The notes under the pieces were generated by a model, which did no database searches, was not told the origin of the DNA, and worked only from the letters and a program-made list of their open reading frames with translations. The position numbers and the translations under genes are program-made. From positions 1 to 7,832 of the forward strand of contig CALFYG010000065.1 in the NCBI GenBank assembly GCA_937952095.1: 7,832 nucleotides of DNA, read 5' to 3'. Positions 1-7,200 of this stretch are shown here, in pieces; position 1 is the first letter of the stretch, and every line of letters starts with the position of its first letter. Origin of the DNA: an uncultured Micrococcales bacterium. Lineage in GTDB: Bacteria > Actinomycetota > Actinomycetes > S36-B12 > UBA10799.

Positions 1-211
1 GCGTCATGACCTCGAACGACGACTTGCTGCGCGCCAGCCGCTTCGTCGCGGGGGCGACGTCGGCCCCGAGCCCGCCGTGCCGGCGCAACGACGCCGCGAG
101 GTCCAGCGGCTCGCCGAAGTTCACCTGGATCGTGCCGAGGTGCCCCCGCTGGGACCGGGCGAAGTCCACGAGCCAGCGCACGCCCTCCGCCGGCTTCACG
201 CCGCCGCGCAG
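1..211 (-). pseudogene. plsB: Fragment of PlsB-type glycerol-3-phosphate 1-O-acyltransferase (C-terminal region)
   Basis: Read on the minus strand from 211 down to 2, this gives 70 open codons that run off the left edge. The translation contains GGVKPAEGVRWLV, then FARSQRGHLGTIQVNFGEPL, and ends KRLARSKSSFEVMT. This resembles the part of bacterial and mycobacterial PlsB after the acyltransferase motifs: a G-x-K-x-x-E segment, a (V/L)xFGEPLxL strand, and a KRxAxxxSFEV helix. PlsB acylates the sn-1 position of glycerol-3-phosphate at the membrane, the first step of phospholipid synthesis. The catalytic acyltransferase motifs would lie upstream and are absent, because the sequence switches to ftsK at about 207-215. 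All 70 codons end in G or C. The plus strand is also open here, but its third positions coincide with those of this frame, so that openness is expected of an antisense shadow. The family call rests on remembered motifs, not an alignment. It is a partial gene at a junction, whether from a chimeric assembly or a rearrangement. Confidence 0.72.
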
Positions 212-212
212 G

Positions 213-1529
213 CAGTACGAGATCGAGCTCGGCCCCGGCGTGAAGGTCGAGCGCATCACGGCGCTCACCAACAACATCGCTTACGCCGTCGCATCCAACG
301 AGGTGCGAATCCTCGCGCCGATCCCCGGCAAGAGTGCGATCGGCGTCGAGATCCCGAACACCGACCGCGAGAACGTGAGCCTGTCCGACGTGCTGCGCAG
401 CCGGGTCGCGCAATCGGACACCCATCCCATGCTGATCGGTCTCGGCAAGGACGTCGAAGGCGGCTATGTGTGCGGCAACCTCGCGAAGATGCCGCACTTG
501 TTGGTCGCGGGAGCCACGGGAGCCGGCAAGTCCGTGTGCATCAACACCCTGATCACCTCGGTGCTGTCGCGCGCGACTCCGGACGAGGTCAGGATGGTGC
601 TCATCGACCCCAAGCGCGTCGAGTTGAGCATCTACGAGGGCATTCCCCACCTCATCACGCCGATCGTCACGGACCCCAAGAAGGCCGCCGACATCCTGCA
701 GTGGGTCGTCAAGGAGATGGAGACCCGATACGACGATCTCGCGGCCTTCGGTTTCCGCCACATCGACGACTTCAACAAGGCGGTGGCGGCCGGCACCGTC
801 GTGCCGCCGCCCGGCACCGAACGGACCTTGCAGCCCTACCCGTACCTGCTCATCATCGTCGACGAGTTGGCCGACCTGATGATGGTCGCGCCGCGAGACG
901 TGGAGGACGCTATCGTCCGCATCACGCAACTGGCGCGGGCGGCGGGCATCCACCTGGTCCTGGCGACCCAGCGACCCAGTGTGGACGTGGTCACCGGCCT
1001 GATCAAAGCCAACGTGCCCTCACGGTTGGCGTTCTCGACCTCGAGCCAGACGGACAGTCGCGTCATCCTCGACCAACCGGGGGCCGAGAAGCTCATCGGG
1101 CAGGGCGACGGGCTCTTCCTGCCGATGGGTGCCAGCAAGCCCATCCGGTTGCAGGGTGCGTTCGTCCCGGAGCACGAGATCCGCAGCGTCGTCGCTCACT
1201 GCAAGGCCCAGATGGCTCCGACCTACCGGGAGGACATCGCGCAGGCCCAGGGCTCGCGGGCCATCATCGACGATGACATCGGCGACGACCTCGAACTCGT
1301 CTGCCAGGCCGCGGAGTTGATCGTGAGCACCCAGTTCGGCTCGACCTCGATGTTGCAGCGCAAGCTGCGGGTCGGTTTCGCGAAGGCCGGCCGACTGATG
1401 GATCTGCTCGAGGTGCGCGGCGTGGTCGGCCCCAGCGAGGGTTCGAAGGCGCGCGAGGTGCTCGTGACCCCGGATGACCTGCCGGCCGTGATCGCGGATC
1501 TGCGCGGGGTGGGCGGCGACCACCCGTGA
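213..1529 (+). CDS. ftsK: DNA translocase FtsK, C-terminal motor and gamma domains (5' truncated by junction)
   Basis: FtsK/SpoIIIE is the septum-anchored hexameric ATPase that pumps chromosome ends during division. Recognisable FtsK sequence starts at YEIELGPGVKVERI (position 216) and is complete to the stop. It includes the alpha/beta motor with NIAYAVAS and IPGKSAIGVEIPN. Walker A is GATGAGKS (510-533), Walker B is LLIIVDELAD (846-875), and LATQRPSVDVVTGLIKANVP is the conserved block after it. The C-terminal gamma winged helix (about 1287-1466: QFGSTSMLQRKLRVGFAKAGRLM split over two helices) reads KOPS DNA signals in known FtsK proteins. The N-terminal membrane segments, the linker and part of the alpha domain, several hundred residues in actinobacterial FtsK, are missing. 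The frame stays open back to an ATG at 6, but codons 6-212 are antisense to the plsB fragment and show no FtsK similarity, so that start should not be used. The stop overlaps the rimO GTG by 4 nt. Family call is very secure; the 5' limit is accurate to a few codons. Confidence 0.93.
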   Translation, partial: QYEIELGPGVKVERITALTNNIAYAVASNEVRILAPIPGKSAIGVEIPNTDRENVSLSDVLRSRVAQSDTHPMLIGLGKDVEGGYVCGNLAKMPHLLVAGATGAGKSVCINTLITSVLSRATPDEVRMVLIDPKRVELSIYEGIPHLITPIVTDPKKAADILQWVVKEMETRYDDLAAFGFRHIDDFNKAVAAGTVVPPPGTERTLQPYPYLLIIVDELADLMMVAPRDVEDAIVRITQLARAAGIHLVLATQRPSVDVVTGLIKANVPSRLAFSTSSQTDSRVILDQPGAEKLIGQGDGLFLPMGASKPIRLQGAFVPEHEIRSVVAHCKAQMAPTYREDIAQAQGSRAIIDDDIGDDLELVCQAAELIVSTQFGSTSMLQRKLRVGFAKAGRLMDLLEVRGVVGPSEGSKAREVLVTPDDLPAVIADLRGVGGDHP

Positions 1530-2857
1530 CCCGGCCGTCGGTCGCCATCATCACGCTCGGTTGTGCACGCAATGAGGTGGACTCCGAGGAGTTGGCGGCC
1601 GATCTCGCCCGCGACGGGTGGGACCTCGTGGCTGATCCGGAAACCGCCGACACCGTCCTGGTGAACACGTGCGGCTTCATCGAAGCGGCGAAGCGCGACT
1701 CCATCGACGTGGTGATGCAGGCCTCCGACCTGCCGGGCAAGGTGGTCGCGGTCGGCTGTATGGCTGAGCGGTACGGGGAGCAGTTGCAGGAGTCGTTGCC
1801 TGAGGCCGACGCGGTGCTCGGCTTCGACGCGTACCCGGACATGCCGAAGGCCCTGCGCAGGCTGCTCGCCGGCGAGCACCTGAGTTCGCACACCCCCCAT
1901 GACCGGCGGCGACTCCAACCGTCGGCGCCCTCGGACCGTTCCGGCGACCTCACGGTCCTGCCGGGCCATATCGGCGTGCGCAGGCGCCTGTCGGAAGGGC
2001 CGGTGGCCTCGGTCAAACTCGCTTCCGGATGTGATCGGCGGTGCACCTTCTGTGCCATTCCGTCGTTTCGTGGGGCCTTCGTGTCCCGGCGCCCCACCGA
2101 GGTGATCGACGAGGTGGCTTGGCTGGTGGACCAAGGGGTGCTGGAGGTGAACCTGGTCAGCGAGAACTCCACCTCCTACGGCAAGGATCTCGGCGACCTG
2201 CGACTGCTCGAGAGCCTGTTGGAGGACCTGTCGGGGACTCCCGGGCTCGAGCGGGTCCGGGTGGCCTATCTGCAGCCCGCGGAGATGCGACCGGATCTGG
2301 TGCGGATCATCGGCAGCACTGTGGGTGTGGCGCCGTATTTCGACCTGTCGTTTCAACATGCCAGTCCCGCGGTCCTGCGTAGGATGCGACGGTTCGGTGG
2401 TCGGGACGACTTCTTGGCGTTGGTCGACAGGATCCGGGAGGTCAACCCCGCGGCGGCGATCCGCTCGAACTTCATCGTCGGGTTCCCGGGTGAGACGGCC
2501 GATGACCTCGACGTGCTGGTCGATTTCCTCAACCGCGCCCAGCTCGATGCGATCGGCGTATTCGGCTACTCCGATGAGGAGGGCACTGAGGCGGTCTCCC
2601 TGCCCGAGCACCTCGATCCGGACGAGATCGCACTTCGGGTCGACCTGGTGGCCGGGGTCGCCGAGCAGGTGATGGCGCAGCGGGCAGCGGCCCGCGTGGG
2701 GGAGTCCGTGCGCGTGGTGGTCGACGCTGGGAAGACCCAGTTCCAAGGCCCTGAGGACGGGTCCACGCGACTGCTCGGGGATCCGGTCGCGCCGGTCGTG
2801 GTGGCCCGTGTGGTGGATTCCGAAGGGGCTGATCTGGTAGCAGAGATCACATCATGA
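1526..2857 (+). CDS. rimO: Ribosomal protein S12 methylthiotransferase RimO
   Basis: RimO is a cytoplasmic radical-SAM enzyme with two 4Fe-4S clusters that adds a methylthio group to an aspartate of ribosomal protein S12. The 443-residue product has the family layout and normal length. The N-terminal MTTase domain carries cluster cysteines at residues 13 (TLGCARNEVDSEE), 49 (VNTCGFIEAAK) and 78 (VGCMAERY). The radical-SAM domain has the CxxxCxxC motif CDRRCTFC at 169-176, followed by AIPSFRG and the SENSTSYGKD segment. A C-terminal TRAM-like region covers about 375-443. VNTCGFIEAAK and CAIPSFRG fit RimO better than MiaB, which modifies tRNA. The start is the GTG at 1526, which overlaps the ftsK stop (GTGA). 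No strong Shine-Dalgarno is visible, so translation is probably coupled to ftsK. The stop overlaps the pgsA ATG in the same way. No frameshift or missing catalytic cysteine is seen. Confidence 0.96.
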   Translation: MTRPSVAIITLGCARNEVDSEELAADLARDGWDLVADPETADTVLVNTCGFIEAAKRDSIDVVMQASDLPGKVVAVGCMAERYGEQLQESLPEADAVLGFDAYPDMPKALRRLLAGEHLSSHTPHDRRRLQPSAPSDRSGDLTVLPGHIGVRRRLSEGPVASVKLASGCDRRCTFCAIPSFRGAFVSRRPTEVIDEVAWLVDQGVLEVNLVSENSTSYGKDLGDLRLLESLLEDLSGTPGLERVRVAYLQPAEMRPDLVRIIGSTVGVAPYFDLSFQHASPAVLRRMRRFGGRDDFLALVDRIREVNPAAAIRSNFIVGFPGETADDLDVLVDFLNRAQLDAIGVFGYSDEEGTEAVSLPEHLDPDEIALRVDLVAGVAEQVMAQRAAARVGESVRVVVDAGKTQFQGPEDGSTRLLGDPVAPVVVARVVDSEGADLVAEITS

Positions 2858-3501
2858 CCGAGCAGCCGCGGCGTTGGGGCCGCCCCGACCCGATGGCGGA
2901 CCCGCCGAGTCCGTCACGGCTGTGGAACCTGCCCAATGCGCTGACCATGCTGAGGCTCCTGCTCGTTCCCGTATTCGGCTACCTGCTACTTGTCGACTCC
3001 GGGCAGTCCGAGCGTTCCCGGTGGTTGGCCGCGATCGTGTTCGTGGTCGCCAGCGCCACCGACCTCGCCGACGGTGCGATCGCCCGTGCCCGGAACCTCG
3101 TGACAACCTTCGGCAAGGTCGCCGACCCGATCGCCGACAAGGCGCTCACCGGGGTGGCCCTGCTGGGCCTGAGTTGGCTCGGCGAACTTCCGTGGTGGGT
3201 CACTGTCGTGATCCTCGGCCGTGAGATCACGATCACGGTGACCCGTTTCATCGTGATCCGCCATGGCGTGATCCCCGCAAGCCGGGGGGGCAAGGCCAAG
3301 ACCGTCATGCAGATGCTCGCGATCCTGCTGTACATCATCCCCGTCGATGGCTGGGTTGCGGATGTGCGCGGATGGGTCATGCTGGTCGCCGTGGCTCTGA
3401 CGGTGCTGACAGGTATCGACTACATCGTGCGGGCCATACATCTGCGGAGGAACAGTGAGCGGACAGCGATGAAAAGAGCCCGGCGTGCAGACGGCACCTG
3501 A
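2854..3501 (+). CDS. pgsA: CDP-diacylglycerol--glycerol-3-phosphate 3-phosphatidyltransferase
   Basis: This is a 215-residue integral membrane enzyme of the CDP-alcohol phosphatidyltransferase family. It most likely makes phosphatidylglycerol phosphate, the precursor of phosphatidylglycerol and cardiolipin. The signature D-x2-D-G-x2-A-R-x8-G-x3-D-x3-D is intact: D70, D73, G74, A77, R78, G87, D91 and D95, within DLADGAIARAR and GKVADPIADK. The segment GREITITVTRF, then GGKAKTVMQ, is the PgsA-type region after the active site. Hydrophobic stretches at about 32-48, 56-69, 98-122, 151-163 and 173-192 fit the family's multi-helix fold. The first 20 residues are polar and proline-rich, so the downstream ATG at 2893 is possible, but the 2854 ATG overlaps the rimO stop (ATGA), which favours coupled initiation. 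Actinobacteria carry paralogues, including phosphatidylinositol-phosphate synthase. Linkage to ftsK and clgR matches the locus called pgsA3 in M. tuberculosis, so exact substrate specificity is less certain than family. Confidence 0.9.
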   Translation: MTEQPRRWGRPDPMADPPSPSRLWNLPNALTMLRLLLVPVFGYLLLVDSGQSERSRWLAAIVFVVASATDLADGAIARARNLVTTFGKVADPIADKALTGVALLGLSWLGELPWWVTVVILGREITITVTRFIVIRHGVIPASRGGKAKTVMQMLAILLYIIPVDGWVADVRGWVMLVAVALTVLTGIDYIVRAIHLRRNSERTAMKRARRADGT

Positions 3502-3973
3502 ACTGATCAATGCCCTCAAGCAGCGCGGTGAGACCGTCTCCACCGTGGAGTCGCTGACGGGCGGATTGTTGTGCGCGTCGTTGACCGATGTCCCTGGTGC
3601 ATCGGCGGTCGTTCGTGGCGGTGTGGTCGCTTACACGATCGATGCGAAGCGGGACGTGGTGGCTGTGGACCCGGTGCTTCTGCGAGAGCACGGCGCGGTG
3701 TCCGCAGAAGTCGCCGTGGCGCTGGCCGACCGGATCCTGGCGATCTTCGGATCGACCTGGGCGTTGAGCACGACCGGAGTCGCAGGTCCAGCGACGCAGG
3801 AGGGAAAGCCGGTCGGAACCGTCTTCGTGGGCGTGTCAGGTCCCTACAGCGAGGTGCTGGAACTACACCTCGAAGGCGACAGGTATGACATCCGGCAGCA
3901 GACCTGCCAGGCAGCCATGGAACTTCTTCTGCGCGCCTTGGAATACGAAAGGGAGGCTGTTTCGTTGGAGTAA
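3485..3973 (+). CDS. pncC: CinA C-terminal domain protein, nicotinamide-nucleotide amidohydrolase (PncC)
   Basis: This 162-residue protein consists only of the CinA C-terminal domain. In characterised members (PncC) the domain deamidates nicotinamide mononucleotide to nicotinate mononucleotide, returning the by-product of NAD-dependent DNA ligase to NAD synthesis. Visible motifs are VESLTGGLL at 21-29 (the usual A/V-E-S-x-T-G-G active-site loop), RGGVVAYTIDAKRD at 44-57, HGAVSAEVA at 69-77, TTGVAGPATQEGKPVGTVFV at 96-115, and a C-terminal helix with AAMELLLRAL. The N-terminal MoCF-like domain found in full-length CinA is absent, as in many actinobacterial copies. The GTG at 3485 is the only reasonable start: an in-frame TGA lies at 3470-3472 and the next candidate would remove the active-site loop. 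It overlaps pgsA by 17 nt, so coupled translation is likely. It is often labelled competence/damage-inducible protein CinA, but nothing here supports a competence role. Confidence 0.92.
   Translation: MQTAPELINALKQRGETVSTVESLTGGLLCASLTDVPGASAVVRGGVVAYTIDAKRDVVAVDPVLLREHGAVSAEVAVALADRILAIFGSTWALSTTGVAGPATQEGKPVGTVFVGVSGPYSEVLELHLEGDRYDIRQQTCQAAMELLLRALEYEREAVSLE
3940..3966 (+). promoter_or_regulatory. Possible ECF-sigma-type promoter for clgR
   Basis: Inside the 3' end of the pncC gene, GGAATA (3940-3945) is followed after 17 bases by CGTT (3963-3966). Actinobacterial SigE/SigH-like promoters have a GGAAC-like -35 and a CGTT-like -10 with similar spacing, and M. tuberculosis clgR is known to be transcribed by SigE. 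The -35 differs from consensus at its fifth base. A start near 3973 would give a leader of about 80 nt carrying the inverted repeat. This is a pattern match by eye and could be chance. Confidence 0.22.
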
Positions 3974-3989
3974 ATGTGTCGTTAACACT

Positions 3990-4018
3990 GCCTGTGAGCA
4001 GATGCTGATGACACAGGC
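3990..4018 (+). repeat. Inverted repeat in the clgR leader
   Basis: GCCTGTG (3990-3996) and CACAGGC (4012-4018) are perfect reverse complements separated by 15 bases. The arm centres lie 22 bp apart, about two helical turns, which would suit a dimeric DNA-binding protein. In RNA the repeat would form a small stem with a 15-nt loop. No T-run follows, so it is not a standard intrinsic terminator. It does not match the CGC/GCG-type operator reported for ClgR regulons. Function unknown. Confidence 0.35.
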
Positions 4019-4040
4019 TTCGATTACAGTCGAGCCAACG

Positions 4041-4052
4041 GAAGGAGGAGAG
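4041..4052 (+). promoter_or_regulatory. Strong ribosome binding site of clgR
   Basis: The purine-rich run GAAGGAGGAGAG contains a full AAGGAGG core directly before the ATG at 4053. It is by far the clearest Shine-Dalgarno in the window. It decides the start against in-frame ATGs at 4002 and 4008, which lie in the loop of the inverted repeat and have no comparable site. Confidence 0.8.
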
Positions 4053-4292
4053 ATGGTCGTACTGCGACAGATCGTTGGCGATGAGTTGCGTCGGCGACGC
4101 ATGGATCAGGGCAGGACGCTGCGGGACGTATCGACATCCGCTCGCGTGTCGCTCGGCTACCTCTCCGAGGTCGAGCGTGGCCAGAAAGAGGCTTCCAGCG
4201 AGTTGCTGGCCGCCATCTGCGGGGCCCTCGAGGTCCCTCTCAGTGAAGTGATGCGGTCGGTCAGCGACAACGCCGCCCGCGCCGGCAACTGA
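4053..4292 (+). CDS. clgR: ClgR-like XRE-family transcriptional regulator (short form)
   Basis: This 79-residue cytoplasmic regulator is almost entirely one helix-turn-helix domain. The HTH spans about residues 21-50: GRTLRDVSTSARVSLGYL then SEVERGQKEASSELL. That block, together with AICGALEVPLSEVMRSVSD, matches ClgR of Streptomyces and mycobacteria, the activator of clpP/clpC and other proteolysis genes. The start MVVLRQIVGDELRRRR corresponds to the N-terminus of Streptomyces ClgR and has the best ribosome binding site in the window. It sits 79 nt after pncC, so it may have its own promoter as well as read-through from the operon. Oddity: the protein stops at SDNAARAGN. Characterised ClgR proteins continue for roughly 30-45 more residues, and in Streptomyces that tail ends in Ala-Ala, which is needed for ClpP-dependent turnover. 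Here neither tail nor terminal alanines are present, and the next base belongs to the convergent lhr gene. Family call secure; conservation of the ClgR role is inferred. Confidence 0.9.
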   Translation: MVVLRQIVGDELRRRRMDQGRTLRDVSTSARVSLGYLSEVERGQKEASSELLAAICGALEVPLSEVMRSVSDNAARAGN

Positions 4293-7200
4293 TCAGCGCA
4301 GACCGGACGGTGTGAGGCGGAATCCCGCCCCGACCAAGTGCTCCCTCCATTCAGAGGCGAAGATGTCGTCTCCGTTGACACGCTTGATGAGAACCCGCTC
4401 CCGGCGTTGTGACAGCAGTTCGCGCAGCGCGCCAAGATCATCAGGGTTCGGCTCTCCCCATGCCAGCAGCGACCGAGCTGAGGCATCGACATAGAACAGT
4501 GGTCCCTCATCTCCCAGCAGAACCAGGGCACCGGCTTTGCGCATCGGGCGTCCTGCGTCGATATCCGGCCACGCCACCGTGGCACCCAGAGGATTCGCAG
4601 GGTCGGTGGCAGCCAGCAGGACCGGTTCAGAGGCCCGCGACTGGCGCAGTTGCTCCAGGGCAGCGGGGGTTGCGAACTGGGCGCCCCCGAGACCTTGGAC
4701 GGCGTAGACCTGCTGGCATCGTCCGGCATCGTCGAGTCGGCGCAGGACGGAGAACAGTGCGTGGAAGCCCCCTGGTATCCGCTCGCCGGCCACTGCTGTC
4801 CGATCGACCACTCCGTGGCGACGAAGGAGGGTCTCTGCCCACAGCAGCCCCCGGTCAGGTGCGCTGGGGCGGTGGATGGCCGACCATCGTCCGGGCATGG
4901 GGGCAGCCATCGGCTTTCGTGCCCGTTGCGGCCGGGCTCCGCGGCGCATTCTGCGAAGCGGTTCGAGTGAGTCGTTGGTGACCATCGAGCGCCATACGAG
5001 TCCCCACAGTCCCGCCTCCAAGCAGTCGGCCCCCTGCTGCGGCAGTCGCGCCGCGATATCCCGGAAGAACCAACCTCCGCCGCCACCGATGATGTCCCAG
5101 ACGGCCTGCTCGCACTCGGTGAGATCCTCGTCGTCCACCGGCGGCAGCAGATCCTCATGCGTGGCGGGGACCAGTGTGATGAGGCTGTCGCTGGCGCCCA
5201 GCCGGCCAGTGCCGCACCAGATCAGGTCACCGGCCGACGTGAGCTGGTCGAGCAGGTGGGGCGCGTAGTCGCTCACGCGCACGGGCAGCAGATCCTGTTC
5301 CCACACGGTGGCTGCCGCCACGTATCCCGCGAGTCTCTCGATCGCGTTCATCACGCCGGTGGGGCCACGCCCCGGGGAACCGAGCGCGTGCCACCGTGGC
5401 AGGAATGTGCACAACCGCTGCGCCGGCACCGGCTCCTGGGCGCCCCGAAGAATGGCCGCCGCGCGACGACGGATGCGCTGCAGCACAGTGGGATCCACCC
5501 ACTGGCCATCCGGACGGACCGCGGAGAAACGGCCCCACCGCAGCTGGCCGCGGTCTTTGCGATCGCGGAGGAGTTGCTCCACGAGCGCGAGTCCGAGGCC
5601 GAGGTGCTCGGCGACCTCCCGGGAACTGAAAGGCCCGTGCGTTCGGGTGTAGCGGCCGATGAGGTCTCCTACTGGATCGGCTACGGGTTCTGTGAACGCC
5701 AGCGGCACCTCCGGGGGGAGCACCACACCGAGCGCGTCCCGCAGACGCGGTAGGTCCTCGACGGCGGCGACAACCTCCTGCCCGGTGAGGCGCACGGTGA
5801 ACGCGCGACGGCTCTTGAGTGCTTCGGCCACGATCTCCTGATCGATCTCTCGACTCGCGAGGTCGTCGTGGGTCTGGAACCCCACCTCCCGCAAGAGGTC
5901 CGTCAGGCGGTCCACGGAATCCACCCGGCCCGGTTGACGCCACTGCAGTTCGACCTCAACGGCGTCGATCGCCTCCTGCGGGATGATCGAGCGGAGGTCG
6001 GCGTCGGAGAGCAGGTCGGCCAGCAACCCCTGATCGAGTTCGAGGGCTGCCGCCTGCTGGCCCAGAGGGTTGTCCGCCTCGTACATGAAGACCGAGACGT
6101 AGGAGAACATCTGGGACTGGGCCATGGGGCTCGCACTCGGGGTCTCGACCACCTCGAGGTCGATCAGTCCGTCACGCAGGCTCGTCATCACGTGGCGAAG
6201 GGCAGGTACGTCGTAGACATCGTCCAGACACTCGCGCACGGCCTCGAGGACCATGGGGAAACTCGGGTAGTCGGCCGCAACCGAGAGCAGTTGCGCGGAG
6301 CGCTGTCGTTGCTGCCACAGAGGGGTTCGGCGTCCCGGCGCGTTGCGGGTGAGCAGTAGTGCGCGGCTCGCACACTCCCGGAACTTCGCGGCGAAGATCG
6401 CGCTGCGCGTGATCTCCCGGGTGAGCAGCGAGGTCAGATCATCGGGATCCACCAGCAGAGCGTCCAGAAGCGCCTCCCACCAACCGGAGTCCTGCTCGGT
6501 GTCCAGCAGTCGCAGGACCAGGCCATCGTCGGTGGCCATGACGTCGGCGTCGATACCGAGGCGGGCGGTGAGCTCGCTGGACACCAGCAGGGCCCATGGT
6601 GCGGTCACCCGCGCGCCCCACGGGGCATGGACCACGAGACGCCAGTCCCCGATCTCGTCGCGGAAGCGCTCCACCAGGATCCGTCGGTCGGTGGGCAGCG
6701 TGCCGGTGGCCGCGAGTTGTTCGGTCAGATAGGCCACGAGATTGTCGCGGGCGAAGCCGGAGACATCCGATCCGACGAACTCCACAAGCCGGGCCGACTC
6801 GGCTTCCCGCAGGTAGGTGCCGATCGCCTCGCCCATCTCGTAGGAGCGGCCCTGCGCATCTGCGTGCCAGAAGGGGAGTTTGCCGGGCCGGCCAGGGGCG
6901 GGGGTGACCAGCACGCGGTCATGGGTGATCTCCTCGATGCGCCACGACGATGCGCCCAGCGAGATCACGTCGCCCACCCGCGACTCGTAGACCATCTCCT
7001 CGTCGAGTTCGCCGACCCGGGAGTCCTTGGTGCCGACGATGAACACGGGGAACAGCCCACGGTCCGGGATCGTCCCGCCGGAGATCACTGCGGTGCGCTG
7101 TGCGCCTTGACGTGCGGTCAGCATGCCGGTGGTCCGGTCCCAGACCAGCCGCGGTCGCAGTTGCGCGAAGTCGTCGGAAGGGTACCGTCCGGACAACATG

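Noticed and set aside
1223..2746. 507-codon open frame on the minus strand, antisense to ftsK and rimO
   Set aside because: It is antisense to two well-supported genes, rich in Arg/His/Pro/Asp, and has no recognisable motif. Long shadow frames are expected in high-GC DNA.
3284..3290. Run of seven G in pgsA as a possible frameshift or phase-variation site
   Set aside because: The frame reads through it as the conserved PgsA segment SRGGKAKT, so the gene is intact; one G7 run in a high-GC genome is not evidence for phase variation.
3885..4052. Upstream extension of clgR to a start inside pncC (135 residues)
   Set aside because: The extra residues overlap pncC out of frame and do not resemble ClgR N-termini; the ATG at 4053 has a strong ribosome binding site and aligns with the remembered start of Streptomyces ClgR.
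4293..4340. Intrinsic terminator between clgR and lhr
   Set aside because: No GC-rich stem followed by a T-run is visible on either strand around the abutting stops.
5157..5753. 198-codon open frame on the plus strand
   Set aside because: Antisense shadow of the lhr C-terminal region; its composition and lack of motifs match other shadow frames.
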